A stretch of 64,000 nucleotides of DNA from contig WPIO01000018.1 in the NCBI GenBank assembly GCA_009760855.2, forward strand, positions 5,297,001 through 5,361,000, given 5' to 3'. Within the stretch, counting starts at the first letter, position 1; the number at the start of each line of letters is the position of its first letter. Positions 12,815 through 24,065 of this stretch are shown in pieces. The position numbers and the translations under genes are program-made. This DNA comes from Cristatella mucedo (Eukaryota > Bryozoa > Phylactolaemata > Cristatellidae). A model generated the notes under the pieces. It did not search any database and was not told where the DNA came from. It saw only the letters and a list, made by a program, of their open reading frames with translations.

Positions 12815-12912
12815 TAGTAATAATAATATAACAATAATACAACATTCGATTTAGCGCCATCAGAGAACTCAACTTCTTTCTATCCGTGGATGCACTTTAC
12901 ATTTGCTGGTAG
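12815..12912 (-). mobile_element. LINE 3' tail-only insertion (diverged)
   Basis: An AATAATAATATAAC run is followed by GCGCCATCAGAGAACTCAAC and CACTTTACATTTGCTGGTAG. This is an older copy of the tail-only type, also inside the family A LINE. Confidence 0.65.
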
Positions 12913-14788
12913 ACATCAGTAATTCAACAGTATTTTTGTAGAAGCTAGATTTGGCTTTTGCTAGGGTCGACTGGTATGATCTACCCTGTACAGTAGTCTT
13001 AGTATGCCTGACGATTGACAGTCAATCTTGATCTTGTATAGGTTTTCTCAAGCTTGTACCAAGCAGTTGTAACTAGTTTCGTGCCTGCGGCAAACCGCAG
13101 ATCATCGTCTCTGCGATGGTGGCGCACATTACGCTTAGTCAGTGGTTCAAACTCATTAAGCACGTCAGCAAGTGTCGTGTTGTAGCGTTCTACTAACGAT
13201 GACAGGTCGGATGGGGCTTGAGCAATGAGAGAAAAGATGACATTTTCGCTCTGACAGCATCAATTTCAAGGTTCTTGAGGTTTCGCAATTCACGGGTGAT
13301 TTTGGATTCGGAGGGGTGCACACACTGTAGATTGAAAGAGCTTGGCATATGATCAGATGAGCCGGATTCGGTAATAGTAAATAGTACGAATGTTAGAATA
13401 CACTTGTCGGAGAATATTTGATCGAGTGTGTGACCCTTGTTGTGAGTGAAGTCATGCATATGAGCCACAAGAGAAAAAGGGTCAGTAAGTGCATGAAAGG
13501 CAGCACATAAGTAGCGTCAGTTAAGTCGTCAAAATGAATGTTGAAATCAGCCATAATGAGGAAAGGTCGATTTCTTGCACATAGAATGGAAATGATATAA
13601 GAGAAATCTGTTATACAGGAGGACTTTGTATCTGGTGAGCGATAGATTACTGCCACCATTGGCAGCGTATTGTCGGAGGTACTTTAAACAAGAGATTTGG
13701 AAGACTGCTTCAAGAGGACTGCAAACGGTTTGTAATTAAGGGAGGAACGGGCCAAAATGGTGGCTCATTCTCCGGTTTTTATTTATCTAAAGGTATGGAA
13801 GAACGAGAGTGGCGTCGGTTATAGTCGGGACTGTTAGTAGATTTCAGCCAGGTCTCGGTTAAGGATAGTAGATCGAGATCGCCATCGATGACCATCTCAT
13901 ACATTATTATGGGTTTATTACACATCGACCGAGCATTCCAAAAAAAGCATTAAGTTGGGCTGCAGTGGTAATAGTAGGCCTCGTGATCGGCTAAGTTTGA
14001 GTGATTCACACCAGTTCTCGGGTGATATCGGCAGGGATACCATACTACGAATACCATAAATCCGCCACACATTCAAAGCAGGTACTTACGTTGTTTAGCG
14101 AAATTTTAAGGCAAAGAAACGTAATCTTGCACTACAAGCCCCCTCTCCTTTATAGGCGTCAATATTGAAATAGCTCCTGACTTAAAAAGGCACTAATATG
14201 TAGTATCCAAGTGTGCTGAACACAAATATAACCATACACATTTTTTATTGGCTTTCGTTTTGAAGGTATTTCCTATAGCGCTTCTTTTTCTATGCTTCGC
14301 CGCGTAACTGTATCCATTAGGACTGAAACAACACCCTAAATGGTCCTTGGCTGATGTAATATTGCATAGCATTGCATAATACCGCCTTGCACAAATTATC
14401 CAGAGTTGCATTGCATCATTTTCTGATGCAATGCAATACTACTGCCAGAAGGCTGCTGCTGTGAGCCGACGTCGCGGAGCGAAGTCGGAAAGGTTAGCAT
14501 TTAAAATGTTTTAGACTTTGAGCCAGACAGTTTAAGCTACTGCTACATGAAAATGCTATTATTTTATCCGTGGATGTAAAATACTGAACAGTAATGCCAC
14601 GAAAGTGCGTTGAAACCGCGGAAAATGTTAGCTATATTTGTGGGGAAGCGATATTTGCCAACCGGAAGAAAAGCACAACTTTCCCAAGTGGAGAAGGCCA
14701 TCTTTACTTTGGACGCAAGGTTGATGATCAAGGCCAGCTTTGAACCCCCGTATATATATATGCTGTGCTACATGTAACATAATAATCC

Positions 14789-14922
14789 ATTTGCATAGCG
14801 CCCTGAGAGTACTTACTCTGCATTCAGGCGCTTCACATATGCCACGGGGCTCGAGCCCGTAACCTCGGCCAAACCTCGGTCGAGGCGAGCACCGTCGTTA
14901 CCGCTGAGCGAAATCGGCGCGG
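14789..14922 (-). mobile_element. tRNA-derived SINE, family A, inside the pseudogene
   Basis: The minus strand shows a B-box-like GGGCTCGAGCC and the tail GAAGCGCCTGAATGCAGAGT, then CTCTCAGGGCGCTATGCAAAT. It separates the N-terminal block of the pseudogene from the next conserved block, so it arrived after, or during, loss of function. Confidence 0.75.
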
Positions 14923-15300
14923 CAACGCACAGCTTTCACTGCGGTTGAATGGCAAAAGACCACGGATGCCGTTCGCAGTACCCATGGTGAGCAGAGAGCC
15001 AAGCAAAACCGCATACATGACTGCTACTTCTACTTGGCTCCTCCTCTTTCCGGTGGAATAGTGAAGCAAAGAAGGCGATAATAGTTCAGTTACCCCAATG
15101 TTCGAGGCCCACAGTTCCACAGGGTGAGGGAAATGCTATTCCAGAACCTCCAGCTGGATGTTTTCTCGATTGAGATTTTCTCGATTCATCTGATGAGGAC
15201 AAGGATGAGCCGACTTCTCCTGATATGTCAGCATGCAGGGATCCCGATTTCCACAATTGTGCATCATCAACCCCACTCAGAATAACACAGGAAGAACTAG

Positions 15301-15669
15301 ATGACCTGGTTCGTGATTTGGACTTATCCCAAAATAGGCAACGCTGCTAGCATCAAGACTCTAACAATGCAATCTTCTCGAAGACGATGTCGCAATAACT
15401 TTACATCGAAAGCGCTACCAGCACTTGGAGCTGTCTTTAGAAAGGAAAGTGATCTGGTATTCTGTTTCGATATTGATGGCCTCATGGACGCCTTACAAAT
15501 CATTCATGACCCACAAGAATGGAGATTAGTTGCAGACTCATCGAAACTGAGTCTTAAGGCCGTGCTTTTGCACAAAGAAAACCGTCTTCCATCTAGTAGA
15601 ATAGCGTATGCTGTCCATATGAAAGAGACATACGTTAACATAAAGCAGCTACTGAACGCCATCGGGTAA
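15301..15669 (+). pseudogene. Longest open piece of the decayed multicopy gene
   Basis: This 122-codon open stretch contains FDIDGLMDALQIIHDPQEW and RLVADSSKLSLKAVLLHKEN, then IAYAVHMKETYVNIKQLL. It ends at a stop, but the family's next block (GDFLVVALLMGL) follows about 40 bases later in another frame. It should be read as part of the pseudogene above, not a separate gene. Confidence 0.65.
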
Positions 15670-16164
15670 AAAAAAGCGCTGTGCTGGCATTGTGCTCTGT
15701 GGTGACTTCCTGGTAGTTGCCCTTCTAATGGGACTGCAGCAGGGATATATAAAGTACACGTGTTTCTTATGTGAGTTGGATTGCCGAGTAAGGGAATTGC
15801 ACTACTTGCGGAAGTAATGGAATCTCAGGCAAAATGGAGCAGTTGGTAAGAAGAATATCCAGCTCCCAACTCAGGTCGAGGCTCGCAAAATCCTGCAACT
15901 ACCCCTTCACATAAAACGAGGTTTGATGGAGAACTTCGTGAAAGCCATGGACAGGACTTTGCCAGCTTTCCGATACCTGCACGAAAGATTCCCTCGACTC
16001 AGCGAAACAAGGATTAAAGAGGAAGTTGTGTGGGTCCTCAGATTTGAGAGCTCTTCAAAGGTGACCGGTTCAACAACTTGCTGTAGAAGAATGCGAAACA
16101 AGCATGGACCGGTTTTCTCCTAGTGTCTACAAACTTTCTCGGGAATGTTAACTGTTTAGCTGCA

Positions 16165-17060
16165 CATGTGATGAAGGTGTGATCGAGTACATACTGTACA
16201 TTCCAAAGAATGTACAGGGACGTAGGCACAGCGAACAAAGTGGTTTGAAGACTTTCTAGATAGAATTTTAACAATAAAAATAAGCGCAGTATACTTTCAA
16301 GGTTTCGTGGAGACTCAACAATCAAAATTGTAATTCAGCATGTTTGTGTAAGCGCGGCACCGAGCACGCGCCGCTACAGAAACGACGAAACGCAGACACC
16401 GAATAGGGGGGGGGGCTTCAACACTCGCGTATTCCGCTAACGCTCGCAGCGTTACGCCGCACAGCCGCCGCTCTCACCCTCCGTCCTGCTTCCCGCAGCT
16501 CCCCGCCGCAGCTCCTGCTCCCGGCAGTGACTCAACCTTGTAAAAACATTAACTCATTCAACCGCAATAATTCCGCATAACCCATAAACCAATAAAACCA
16601 TAAACCCGCCATAAACCATAAAACTACAGTTTGCTGCACCTTGAGACAACGAGATCTTCAGAAGGTGACTCACGCGGCGAATTAGTGATAACGACTTGAG
16701 ATAACGAGGCCGATAAACACGAACGAAATATTTGCTGCGAAATATTTCCTTCGATAAGGAGCCGGAGGTGCAGGTCGGGCAGAGAAGTATCAACTAATTT
16801 GGCGGCCTCAATTGTATAGCTGCAGAAAAAGAGCTATATGTCGGCTGCGGAGCTGAAAAGATCGTCTCGCGGAAGGTCACTGTCGAGCAGGACACTTATA
16901 CTATGTGCAGATAAAGTAAAAGTAAAGGTTGGCAGATTTAGCTGCCTCGCTTTTTAAGTGGCAGAAGAGCCTTAAATTGACTGTGGAGCTGGGGCGATTG
17001 TTTAGTGACTGCGAAACAGGACACTTATACTATGTGCAGATAGAGTAAAAGTTAAGGTTA
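16165..17060. other. No recognisable gene; short CATAAAC repeats and SINE scrap
   Basis: There is a GC-rich patch at 16360-16530 and a CATAAACC-type short repeat at 16565-16625. A piece of the family B SINE, with GTGGCAGAAGAGCC, lies at about 16917-16985. No coding frame could be supported. Confidence 0.5.
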
Positions 17061-17072
17061 ACTGATCTAATC

Positions 17073-17080
17073 ACCTAATC
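17073..17080. repeat. 8 bp target-site duplication, left
   Basis: ACCTAATC immediately precedes the left terminus and is repeated exactly at 19795-19802. Eight base pairs is the size made by hAT transposases. Confidence 0.9.
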
Positions 17081-17471
17081 CAGGGGTGTCCAACACGTGG
17101 CGCGCGGGCCACAACCCGGCCCGCCGAGGTCTTCTATGCGGCCCGCAACGTTATCCCATAAAATATTTGTCACTCCATGTTTTTCGTTAATTTTTAATCA
17201 TTACAAACGGCGATATAAGGCGCTGTGATGTACTTCACGCGCGCGTGAAGCGTGAAGGTGTCCGAATGGCTATTTTCGCGTGAAGGTAAAAAATCGATTT
17301 ATTTTGCTAGCCTTCATGTGAACATTTTGGCGTGAAGGGGTAATATATTTGTGCTACAGCGGCGCCATTACGATCACATTTATAACGCTTCCGCAAGCGG
17401 AATTAACTGTTTCACACTGTGGATAGAAAAAAAGAGCCGTTTCTCAGCTGCTGCTGCACGAACTGCAATCA

Positions 17472-17587
17472 GTAAGGTAGGTTTCTCAAAAGACGCGTAT
17501 TGCTCAACTTACTTACTAATACTAAGATATTGCTGTGATAAAATAGAAATTAATCAATTCGTAACTGATCTGTTTTTTATTTCACAG
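17472..17587 (+). other. Putative intron in the hAT 5' region
   Basis: A donor-like A|GTAAGGTAG at 17472 and a pyrimidine-rich acceptor TTTTTTATTTCACAG ending at 17587 lie just before the transposase ATG at 17594. This is inferred from motifs only. Confidence 0.35.
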
Positions 17588-17593
17588 AGAAAA

Positions 17594-19400
17594 ATGGCGA
17601 ATATGAATACTAGCAAAAAACGAAAAATTGACGCAGAAGGAAGGCTTTTCAAAGCATCTTGGACTGTAGACTATTTTGTAATGGAACGCTTCGGTAGGAT
17701 AATGTGCCTAATATGCCAAGAAACAATTGCCGTTGCAAAGGAGTACATGTTAATGTTAAGCGACATTTTTCAACAAAGCATAGCGACAGGTACAACAGCC
17801 TGACTGGTCAACTTCGAATTGATCGCGTGAACTCGTTGAAACAGAGCGTCATCGGACAACAGTCACTGTTTACAGCAGTCAGCAACAAGTCTGAGGCTTC
17901 AACCAAAGTAAGTTTTTTAATAGCTGAAGCTATAGCTAAGCGGGGGGGGGGGAAAGCATTTTCCGATGGTGAATTTGTTAAGGAATGCCTCAGCTGTTTA
18001 CTGGTGTGGTCTGTCCAGAAAAGAAGTCAGAAGTAGAGAAAGTCAGTCTTTCTCATCAAACGGTTGCGAGAAGAGTTGACGAGCTCGCATCCAACATAGA
18101 AGAAACTCTCACTAAAAGACTTGCTGAATGCGAATTTTATTCTCTTGCGCTCGACGAAAGCACGGACAATAGCGATACGGCTCAACTGTCGGTGTTTGTA
18201 CGCGGAGTAACAGGAAAGTTTGTCATTATCGAAGAACTGTTGGATATATGTTCAATGAAAGGCACTACAACGGGGATGGATATTTTGGATCAGGTCAAGA
18301 GGGTCCTCACAAAATTTAATCTTCCTGAAACTAAATTGATTGGTTTAACCACAGACGGAGCCTCTTCAATGACAGGTAGACACAATGGATTTGTATCTTT
18401 AATGGTAAAATTAGTACCTCACAAAATTGTCAGTCATCACTGCATCATCCACCAAGAACAGCTATGTGCAAAGGTCTTGAGCATGCAACATGTAATGGAC
18501 AATGTAGTTTCAACAGTCAATATGATAAGGTCTCGTGCGCTAAACCACAGACAATTTCAGGCTTTCCTTGAAGAGTTGGGATCAGATCATTGTGATGTTA
18601 TTTATTTCTGCCAAGTCCGTTGGCTAAGTAGGACAAACACGTTAGCAAGGTTTTGGTCACTTCGGGAAGAAATAAAAACATTTATGACAGAAAAGGGAAA
18701 AGATGTTGGCTTCCTCGATGACCAGCAGTGGTTGAATGACTTGGCTTTTTTGGTGGACATGACCAAACGTCTTGCAGATCTTAATGTCAAACTCCAAGGT
18801 AAGAATCAACTGGTCCATAAAATGTATGAGTGTGTTGTCGCGTTTGTGCAAAAGCTGAAACTTTCCCGGAAACACTTAGATCAGAAGAAACTGTTACATT
18901 TCACAACACTAGCGACAAGATCGCCTGAAACGCTGGCTCATATGAAGTGCTCCACTCTTATTAGCAAACTTGTTGATGAATTCGAAGAGAGGTTTCAGGG
19001 TTTCCAACAACATGCGGATGACATGAACATGATTAGTAATCCATTTAATATCGATCCCTCTGATGCACCTGATGAATTTCAACTCGAACTAATCGACATT
19101 CATAATGACAGCAATTTAAAAACTGCTTATGATCAGCATGACCTTGTTACCTTTTACAATCAGTATGTTTCATCAGAGTCTTTTCCTAACCTAGCCAAAC
19201 ATGCTCGCAGGTATATTGCACTTTTTGGCAGCACATATTGCTGTGAACAGCTTTTTTCCAGACTGAAAAATGTGAAAACAAAGACTCGATCCGTTCTCAC
19301 GGATGAACATTTATCAGGAATCCTTAGAATTGCCACATCCACTGTTGCAGCAGATGTCGACTTTTTATGCAAACAGAAACAATGCCAAATATCTCATTGA
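17594..19400 (+). pseudogene. hAT transposase with BED zinc finger, frameshifted
   Basis: The chosen start is the ATG at 17594 (MANMNTSKKRKIDAEG). The BED finger follows: CLIC, then HFSTKH in the next frame. Codons shift frame near 17740-17760, where ATGTTA is locally repeated, and again near 17990-18005. The long last frame (to 19400) contains the hAT core: LALDESTDNSDTAQL with the first catalytic Asp, GLTTDGASSMTG, HHCIIHQEQLCAK with the C..H motif, the conserved tryptophan in VRWLSR, and the C-terminal dimerisation block FGSTYCCEQLFSRLK. About 600 codons is usual for the group. An 11-G run at 17942 is a possible polymerase or assembly slip site, but the frame is maintained across it. The product would cut and rejoin DNA at the terminal repeats in the nucleus. 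Confidence 0.9.
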
Positions 19401-19794
19401 TGCCTGCAGTGCAGAAGACATTAAATACTTGTGGCATTTAACTCATCCGAAGACATTAATATTATGTGAGTCCTTGTCATGTAATTTTGTAAGTTTTAGA
19501 AGTTTCTGTCTTCATGTTATTAAAATAAAAATCCAAAAGTAAAAGATTGGCCATAATATCTATCGAATTATTTTCCAGGACACATGATTAAATTTTTATT
19601 ATTTATTATTTTTAATGATAATTATGCTAAAAATACTATTGTATTGCGGTTTATTTATTAAGTATAATAGTAATAGTCATACTAAATTACGATCTTATTT
19701 TCTGATGCGGTCAACTACGCCAATTTACATGTGGCCCCGGACCTTTTAAAATTTTGAAATGTGGCCCCCAACGCAAAAAGGTTGGACACCCCTG

Positions 19795-19802
19795 ACCTAA
19801 TC
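19795..19802. repeat. 8 bp target-site duplication, right
   Basis: ACCTAATC directly follows the right terminus and is identical to 17073-17080. Confidence 0.9.
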
Positions 19803-20141
19803 TATAGAGTGGCAGAAGAGCTTTAACCGCTACCATCATCCCCTGCGATGGGTAATATAGGATTGGCCGCTGCAAGCGTTGTAATGTGGCTGGTAGCTGC
19901 ATTCATAACATGCAAGAAAGCCTAGCTTCTTAGCTTTGCAACATTTACATTTGCACGAAAAAAATTGAGCTCCAGTTGGGCACGGAGTCTCATCGCAAGC
20001 TTATAAAACGAGCAAAGCTAAAAGTAACACAGATATCAACATAAATAGGCATACAAGCAATAAGCTTGAAATGGTAAACTCAAGCGAGTGGTCGTTAAGA
20101 CGAAATTGCACCAAATCACCTTAAGATAAATGAGAATATTT

Positions 20142-20228
20142 AATAATAATAATAATAATGCACTTGATAAAGCACCCCCAGAGAACTCAATCTCTTTCTA
20201 GGCGCTGTACACGTGCTGCAAATGGATT
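20142..20228 (-). mobile_element. LINE 3' tail-only insertion
   Basis: (AAT)n is followed by GCACTTGATAAAGC, GAGAACTCAATCTCTTTCTA and GTGCTGCAAATGG. The homology stops at the same internal point as the other tail-only copies. Confidence 0.8.
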
Positions 20229-23190
20229 TGTAATAACAGCACTCAAAAGCGTTGCTGAAAATTCAAATATTAGACACTCGTTAACAATGAATACAAATAT
20301 GCTTTTAATTCTTATTAAAGTGTCATATGAAAAGCAAAAAACTGATGCCTAGTAATTCACAAAAAGTAGAGAAATTAGTAGAGATTGCTGCCGCAGTAAG
20401 TCTTACCGTGTACTCTTAAAACAGTAAAATAAACTACTCAGGGAACTTTAAAAGATCCAAAGATAGAGCCCATATTTAACAGTACTAGATCGGCAAAGCT
20501 AAACAAGTTGTCGGAATTAAGGACGCCGTTTTTGTGGAGGACCATCAACTTAAGATCAAAATCTAGGCGTCATCTTTGAGGACCACGTGATCTTCGAAAA
20601 AATTTAGGCGGAAGATCTATTTCATAGTTAGCACATTCGTTTTCTCTCGATATTTAAAGGATGCATGCTGCAATAGCTAGCGATCTGCCTTCCTCCCTCC
20701 GCTCAATCTACGAGGGACTACTTTAACTCACTATTAGCAGGCTTGTCGAAAATGCAATAGAAGACAGTGCAGCTGATTTAGAAGCTTTGCTCAAATAGCG
20801 GCAAGAAAAGTCATAGAGGCAAGTAGTGTGCTTTTAAAGATTAACAAAGAGCTACCTAAAAAACTCGACTCCCCACTGCCGGGGTCGTGAAGCGCATCTA
20901 TGTTACCGCCAATCTAAAGCCCATTTGTCAAGCTTTTTCGCAGTAGATGCTGAATCTTACTGCTTTATCGACCTAAATTTAAAAAAAAACTCAGTCTCTG
21001 TGAACCCATTAACCCATTTGCTAGGCAGCTGACTTGGCTTCGGGTTGAATATCCAGTCCGCACCAAAGTCTCGCTCTGACCCACGAAGTCCGTCGCTACC
21101 GTCGCTCCCCAATTCAGTTTCGCTTTATGCTAGACTGACTGTTCAATGTTCGTGGTCTTTGCGAAGCATTGGAAGCGAACCGAGTCATCACGACCCAGGT
21201 CGTGCGTTTGACATCTTAGATCAGCAATTTTTGTCAGCAGGTAGCTCCAAGCTCGACGCAAGACACTAAAGGGTCTTCTAGAACTTTATAAAAGTGACTG
21301 TCGAATGAACCGATCTCCACTCTTTACCCTGCAGGCCCTACGACCTGGTGACGGCATTCTTTGATCTCCTCTCAGACTAGCTACGCCCTCTCATGCCCAC
21401 TCCGGCACTCCACGCCATCTCGGTTATGGTGTGTGAGGTAGTCTAAGAGAGAATTACAGTTTCACGCTTATCATCAATGTCTGCCACCACCTACCACATC
21501 ATGACTAATCGAGCTGTTATAGCCTCGCCGTTAAAGCCTTCAGGTCCTGTAAGGCAACGAGTCGACGAAACGTCTTACTTTGATGGGTGACATCCGGTAG
21601 CGACAGACGATCACTGCCCTTGCGTCCAAAGCGTCCGTGGCAGTCTCGGTAACCGTTCTTTCGCCACTGTGCCTATTGTGCAGAAAATCTTGGAACTTCC
21701 TGTTCAGTCACCAGCATTAGCTACATCGTTGCTATTGCTTTTTTCTGACGTTCGCCCTACTCAGCAATCGTTGTAGTCTTATTTCGTTACCTGACATATA
21801 GGACATATAGTACAGTGTCAGATACTGACTGGACAATGACAGCCACTTGAGGTTACAGGTTATAGGGTTATAGGCCAGCGAAATAGATTGCTCCCCAGCC
21901 TCCCCAGCCAAACTAGTTTCATTGCTCCAGATATTCCACCTGTAATACTATCAAGTACTATCAAGAGTACTATCAAGTTTAATTGTAGTTTAGTATTCAG
22001 CTATGCGGACATGGAAATGAATTGTATGAATCCCCTCTCTCGTAAAGGAAGAACATGGGATTGCATGCGGATTCATCATTAACAAAATTTAGACCCTTAG
22101 CGTACTAACTTTATCTCAACTGAACGACTAAAGCACGAATTCTCAACCGATTGTAAGTAATTATACATTTTCGCCTTTGCATCAAACAAATTTTTCTTCA
22201 CAAGGTAGGCATCTGGATCGGGACGAAACCATCTTCACCTTTAGTAATAAAATACTTCAGCAGCCGCAATTAGTCATCATCGTTGGTGAGGATGAAGCCA
22301 CAAGCTGGTTTGGTCAAGCGGTTAAGGTGCTCGCCACGACCAAGGTCTGGCTGAGGTCTTGGGCTCGAGCCCCTTGGCATATGTGAAGCGCCTGAATAGA
22401 GACAAAAGTTCTCTTGGGGCGTTATGCATATGAATTCTTAATTAATTGAATATACGTTGAAGAACCAATCAGTTTATAAAATCTCTCCTAAGACGTAATA
22501 TTCAGCTCTATGTTTCTCGTCCAGCCTTGTTTTAAGGCACTCAATTTTCTATTAAATGAAAATTAAAGCCCCCAATATCAATACGATCCTATAAACAAAT
22601 CTGTCAGCACTTTTTATTTTTATTGCAATGTTTTGCACCATTTTCCAGCAATTGTCAACATTTCTTAATGTTTGTCTTTCTTACATTCAGTTTTTAACTA
22701 AGAAATGTATGTATTTAATAAAGAACTTGAGCTAACTGCCCATGGACTGGCTTGGCTGAGTCTATGCAATACTGTACTTACATTTACTAGCTTATTTCAC
22801 GCCACTCCCAGAAGTACCGGTCGCCACCTTGTCAGGTGACGGGTGGACTTTCTCGCTTTAGTTAATAAGGATAATGCATTAGCATACCCGGAAAAAATAA
22901 TCTGACTTGAGATTACTTTAAAGGCAGAAAAACTTAGTTGCCAAGGCTTGTATTAGCTGCAAGCCTCACATCTCAAAGGCGAAAAGACCTCCGAGGGCTG
23001 AAGTACACAAGTCCAGACGAGGTATCACCTAAGATGCATTGATCAACCTAATAAACTGAGGCTTTTCGATCTAAGAACGCCAGAATCTTGAAATGCTACG
23101 AAGCCGAAGGTGGACAGACTTTACTCTGGAGCTGATTCGTTCATTTAGTGAAAGGCTATTTCGGAGCAAAATGAAAATTCATGCAGACAA
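20229..23190. other. Old repeat-derived DNA without identifiable genes
   Basis: The region is AT-leaning with stops in all frames. A piece reading AFDILDQQFLSAG (about 21209-21247, plus) resembles the first RT motif of the LINEs and suggests a very old LINE remnant. A family A SINE is at 22.3 kb. Nothing else could be supported. Confidence 0.5.
22304..22430 (+). mobile_element. tRNA-derived SINE, family A
   Basis: The head is AGCTGGTTTGGTCAAGCGG, with an A-box-like start and the B-box-like GGGCTCGAGCC. The tail is TGTGAAGCGCCTGAATAGAG then AGTTCTCTTGGGGCG. Confidence 0.8.
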
Positions 23191-23194
23191 GGTG

Positions 23195-23640
23195 AAATAA
23201 TAACAACATTTACATTTGCTGCAAAGTGAAATGCAATTGAATGGTAAGTAAAATCATGCTTGAAAAACAAACGAAATGAATAATATGGTTAGGGGTGACA
23301 TGCACAGGGTCAGCATGCAAATGTGGTTAGTGGCAGCATGCACAGTGTCAGCACACATAAGCACATCAAGGACGAATCACAGGGACCCACTAAATGCTGT
23401 CCTAAATAGGTGTGTTTTTAAGTTCCTTTTAAATATGGTTTAAAGTCAACTGAACTGAAGTCAATCCGTTGCTTGACTGGTAGCCAGTGCAGGTCGGCGA
23501 GAAGTAGAGTAATGTGGCAACTGCGACGCTCACGACAGACAAGCCTAGCTGCAGAGTTTTGCACCAGCTGCGATCGCCTGATCGCACATGCTGGTAGGCC
23601 AGTAAGCAGTGAGTTGCAGAAGTCGAGTTTAGGTTTATTT
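23195..23640 (-). mobile_element. CR1/L2-like LINE (family A) 3' fragment
   Basis: The minus strand encodes LDFCNSLLTGLPACAIRRSQ and SAARLVCRERRSCHITLLLA, then DLHWLPVKQRIDF, before an internal deletion into the non-coding 3' end. Its 3' part matches copies at 24.1 and 61.0 kb. Confidence 0.85.
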
Positions 23641-24065
23641 TTTCTCATTAAATACAGTCAAACCCGAAGCTGAAGTGACGTCAGTCGGCCAAGAGCTCCA
23701 TTCAGCATTGGGTAGCATTGACGAGCTGAAGGCATCGTCTCCAAGGGGATAAAAAGTTAGTTAGAGCACAGCGAATCGACCAGGCCAAAAGAGCAGACCG
23801 AAGTGCGACGGATTAAGGCCAGATCGTGGCTAAGGGGTCTTGGCTATGAGCATGCTTCTGTAGTGGATACATGATATTATGCAAGATAGTTATTTACAAC
23901 TACCCCAGAACGTTGCAGTACCCAGTGCAATGAGCCTTCGTGGAGATCATTTTCTGTTCCCAAACCTAGAGTTAAGGTTGTTAAAAGATTTTTTCTCTTG
24001 CTATTTCTTCCTTATTTCTTTCACTGTTGAATTTAGTTTCTCTTGCTATTTCTTCCTTATTTCTT

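Larger units (their letters stand above)
10905..14060 (-). mobile_element. Nearly full-length CR1/L2-like LINE (family A), decayed
   Basis: Read 5' to 3' on the minus strand, the order is right for a non-LTR element. The endonuclease is at about 13900-13190, with 'LTETW', FLIMADFNIHFDD and a GHTLDQIFSD motif. A linker (SSFFVSKIAKI) lies near 12700. The reverse transcriptase palm at 12075-11619 has AAFDTNDHKVL, GMPQGCVLGPLLF, and FYAYDTQL where an active enzyme has the YADD box, then WMAANFLKLNDDKTNLL. The C-terminal block CHITSLFADLHWLPIKQR follows at 11385-11029, then a non-coding 3' end. Frames are broken, the catalytic box is altered, and two LINE tails have inserted (12502 and 12815). It is inactive. 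Confidence 0.85.
14594..16165 (+). pseudogene. Decayed member of an unnamed multicopy invertebrate gene family
   Basis: From the ATG at 14594 (MPRKCVETAENVSYICGEAI) the plus strand gives successive blocks in shifting frames. These are MPFAVPMVSREPSK near 14960, GEGNAIPEP near 15130, ITQEELDDLVRDLDLSQN near 15280, DPQEWRLVADSSKLSLKAVL at 15510-15570, GDFLVVALLMGLQQGY with YTCFLCELDC near 15700-15780, PLHIKRGLMENFVKAMDRT at 15900, and FPRLSETRIKE near 15990. I recall this block order from a large family of uncharacterised invertebrate proteins that behave like mobile-element cargo; its function is unknown. Stops, frameshifts and a SINE at 14.8 kb show it is dead. Confidence 0.7.
17081..19794 (+). 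mobile_element. hAT-superfamily DNA transposon, complete ends, 2714 bp
   Basis: The element begins CAGGGGTGTCCAAC and ends with the exact reverse complement GTTGGACACCCCTG, a 14 bp perfect terminal inverted repeat. It is flanked by a perfect 8 bp duplication (ACCTAATC). The interior holds a BED zinc finger and an RNase-H-like transposase related to the GTF2IRD2/ZBED-type hAT group. Two frame breaks near 17.75 and 18.0 kb disable the gene, but the termini could still be recognised by a transposase supplied elsewhere. It is inserted in a SINE. Confidence 0.95.
17040..19885 (-). mobile_element. SINE family B copy split by the hAT element
   Basis: The left part (to 17080) and right part (from 19795) join into one SINE reading TTAACTGATCTAATCACC then TATAGAGTGGCAGAAGAGC. 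That matches intact copies at 50.8 and 56.6 kb around AACAGCCTC...TATAGC...AGAAGAGCC. The hAT transposon therefore landed inside a pre-existing SINE, which dates the SINE as older. Confidence 0.7.
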
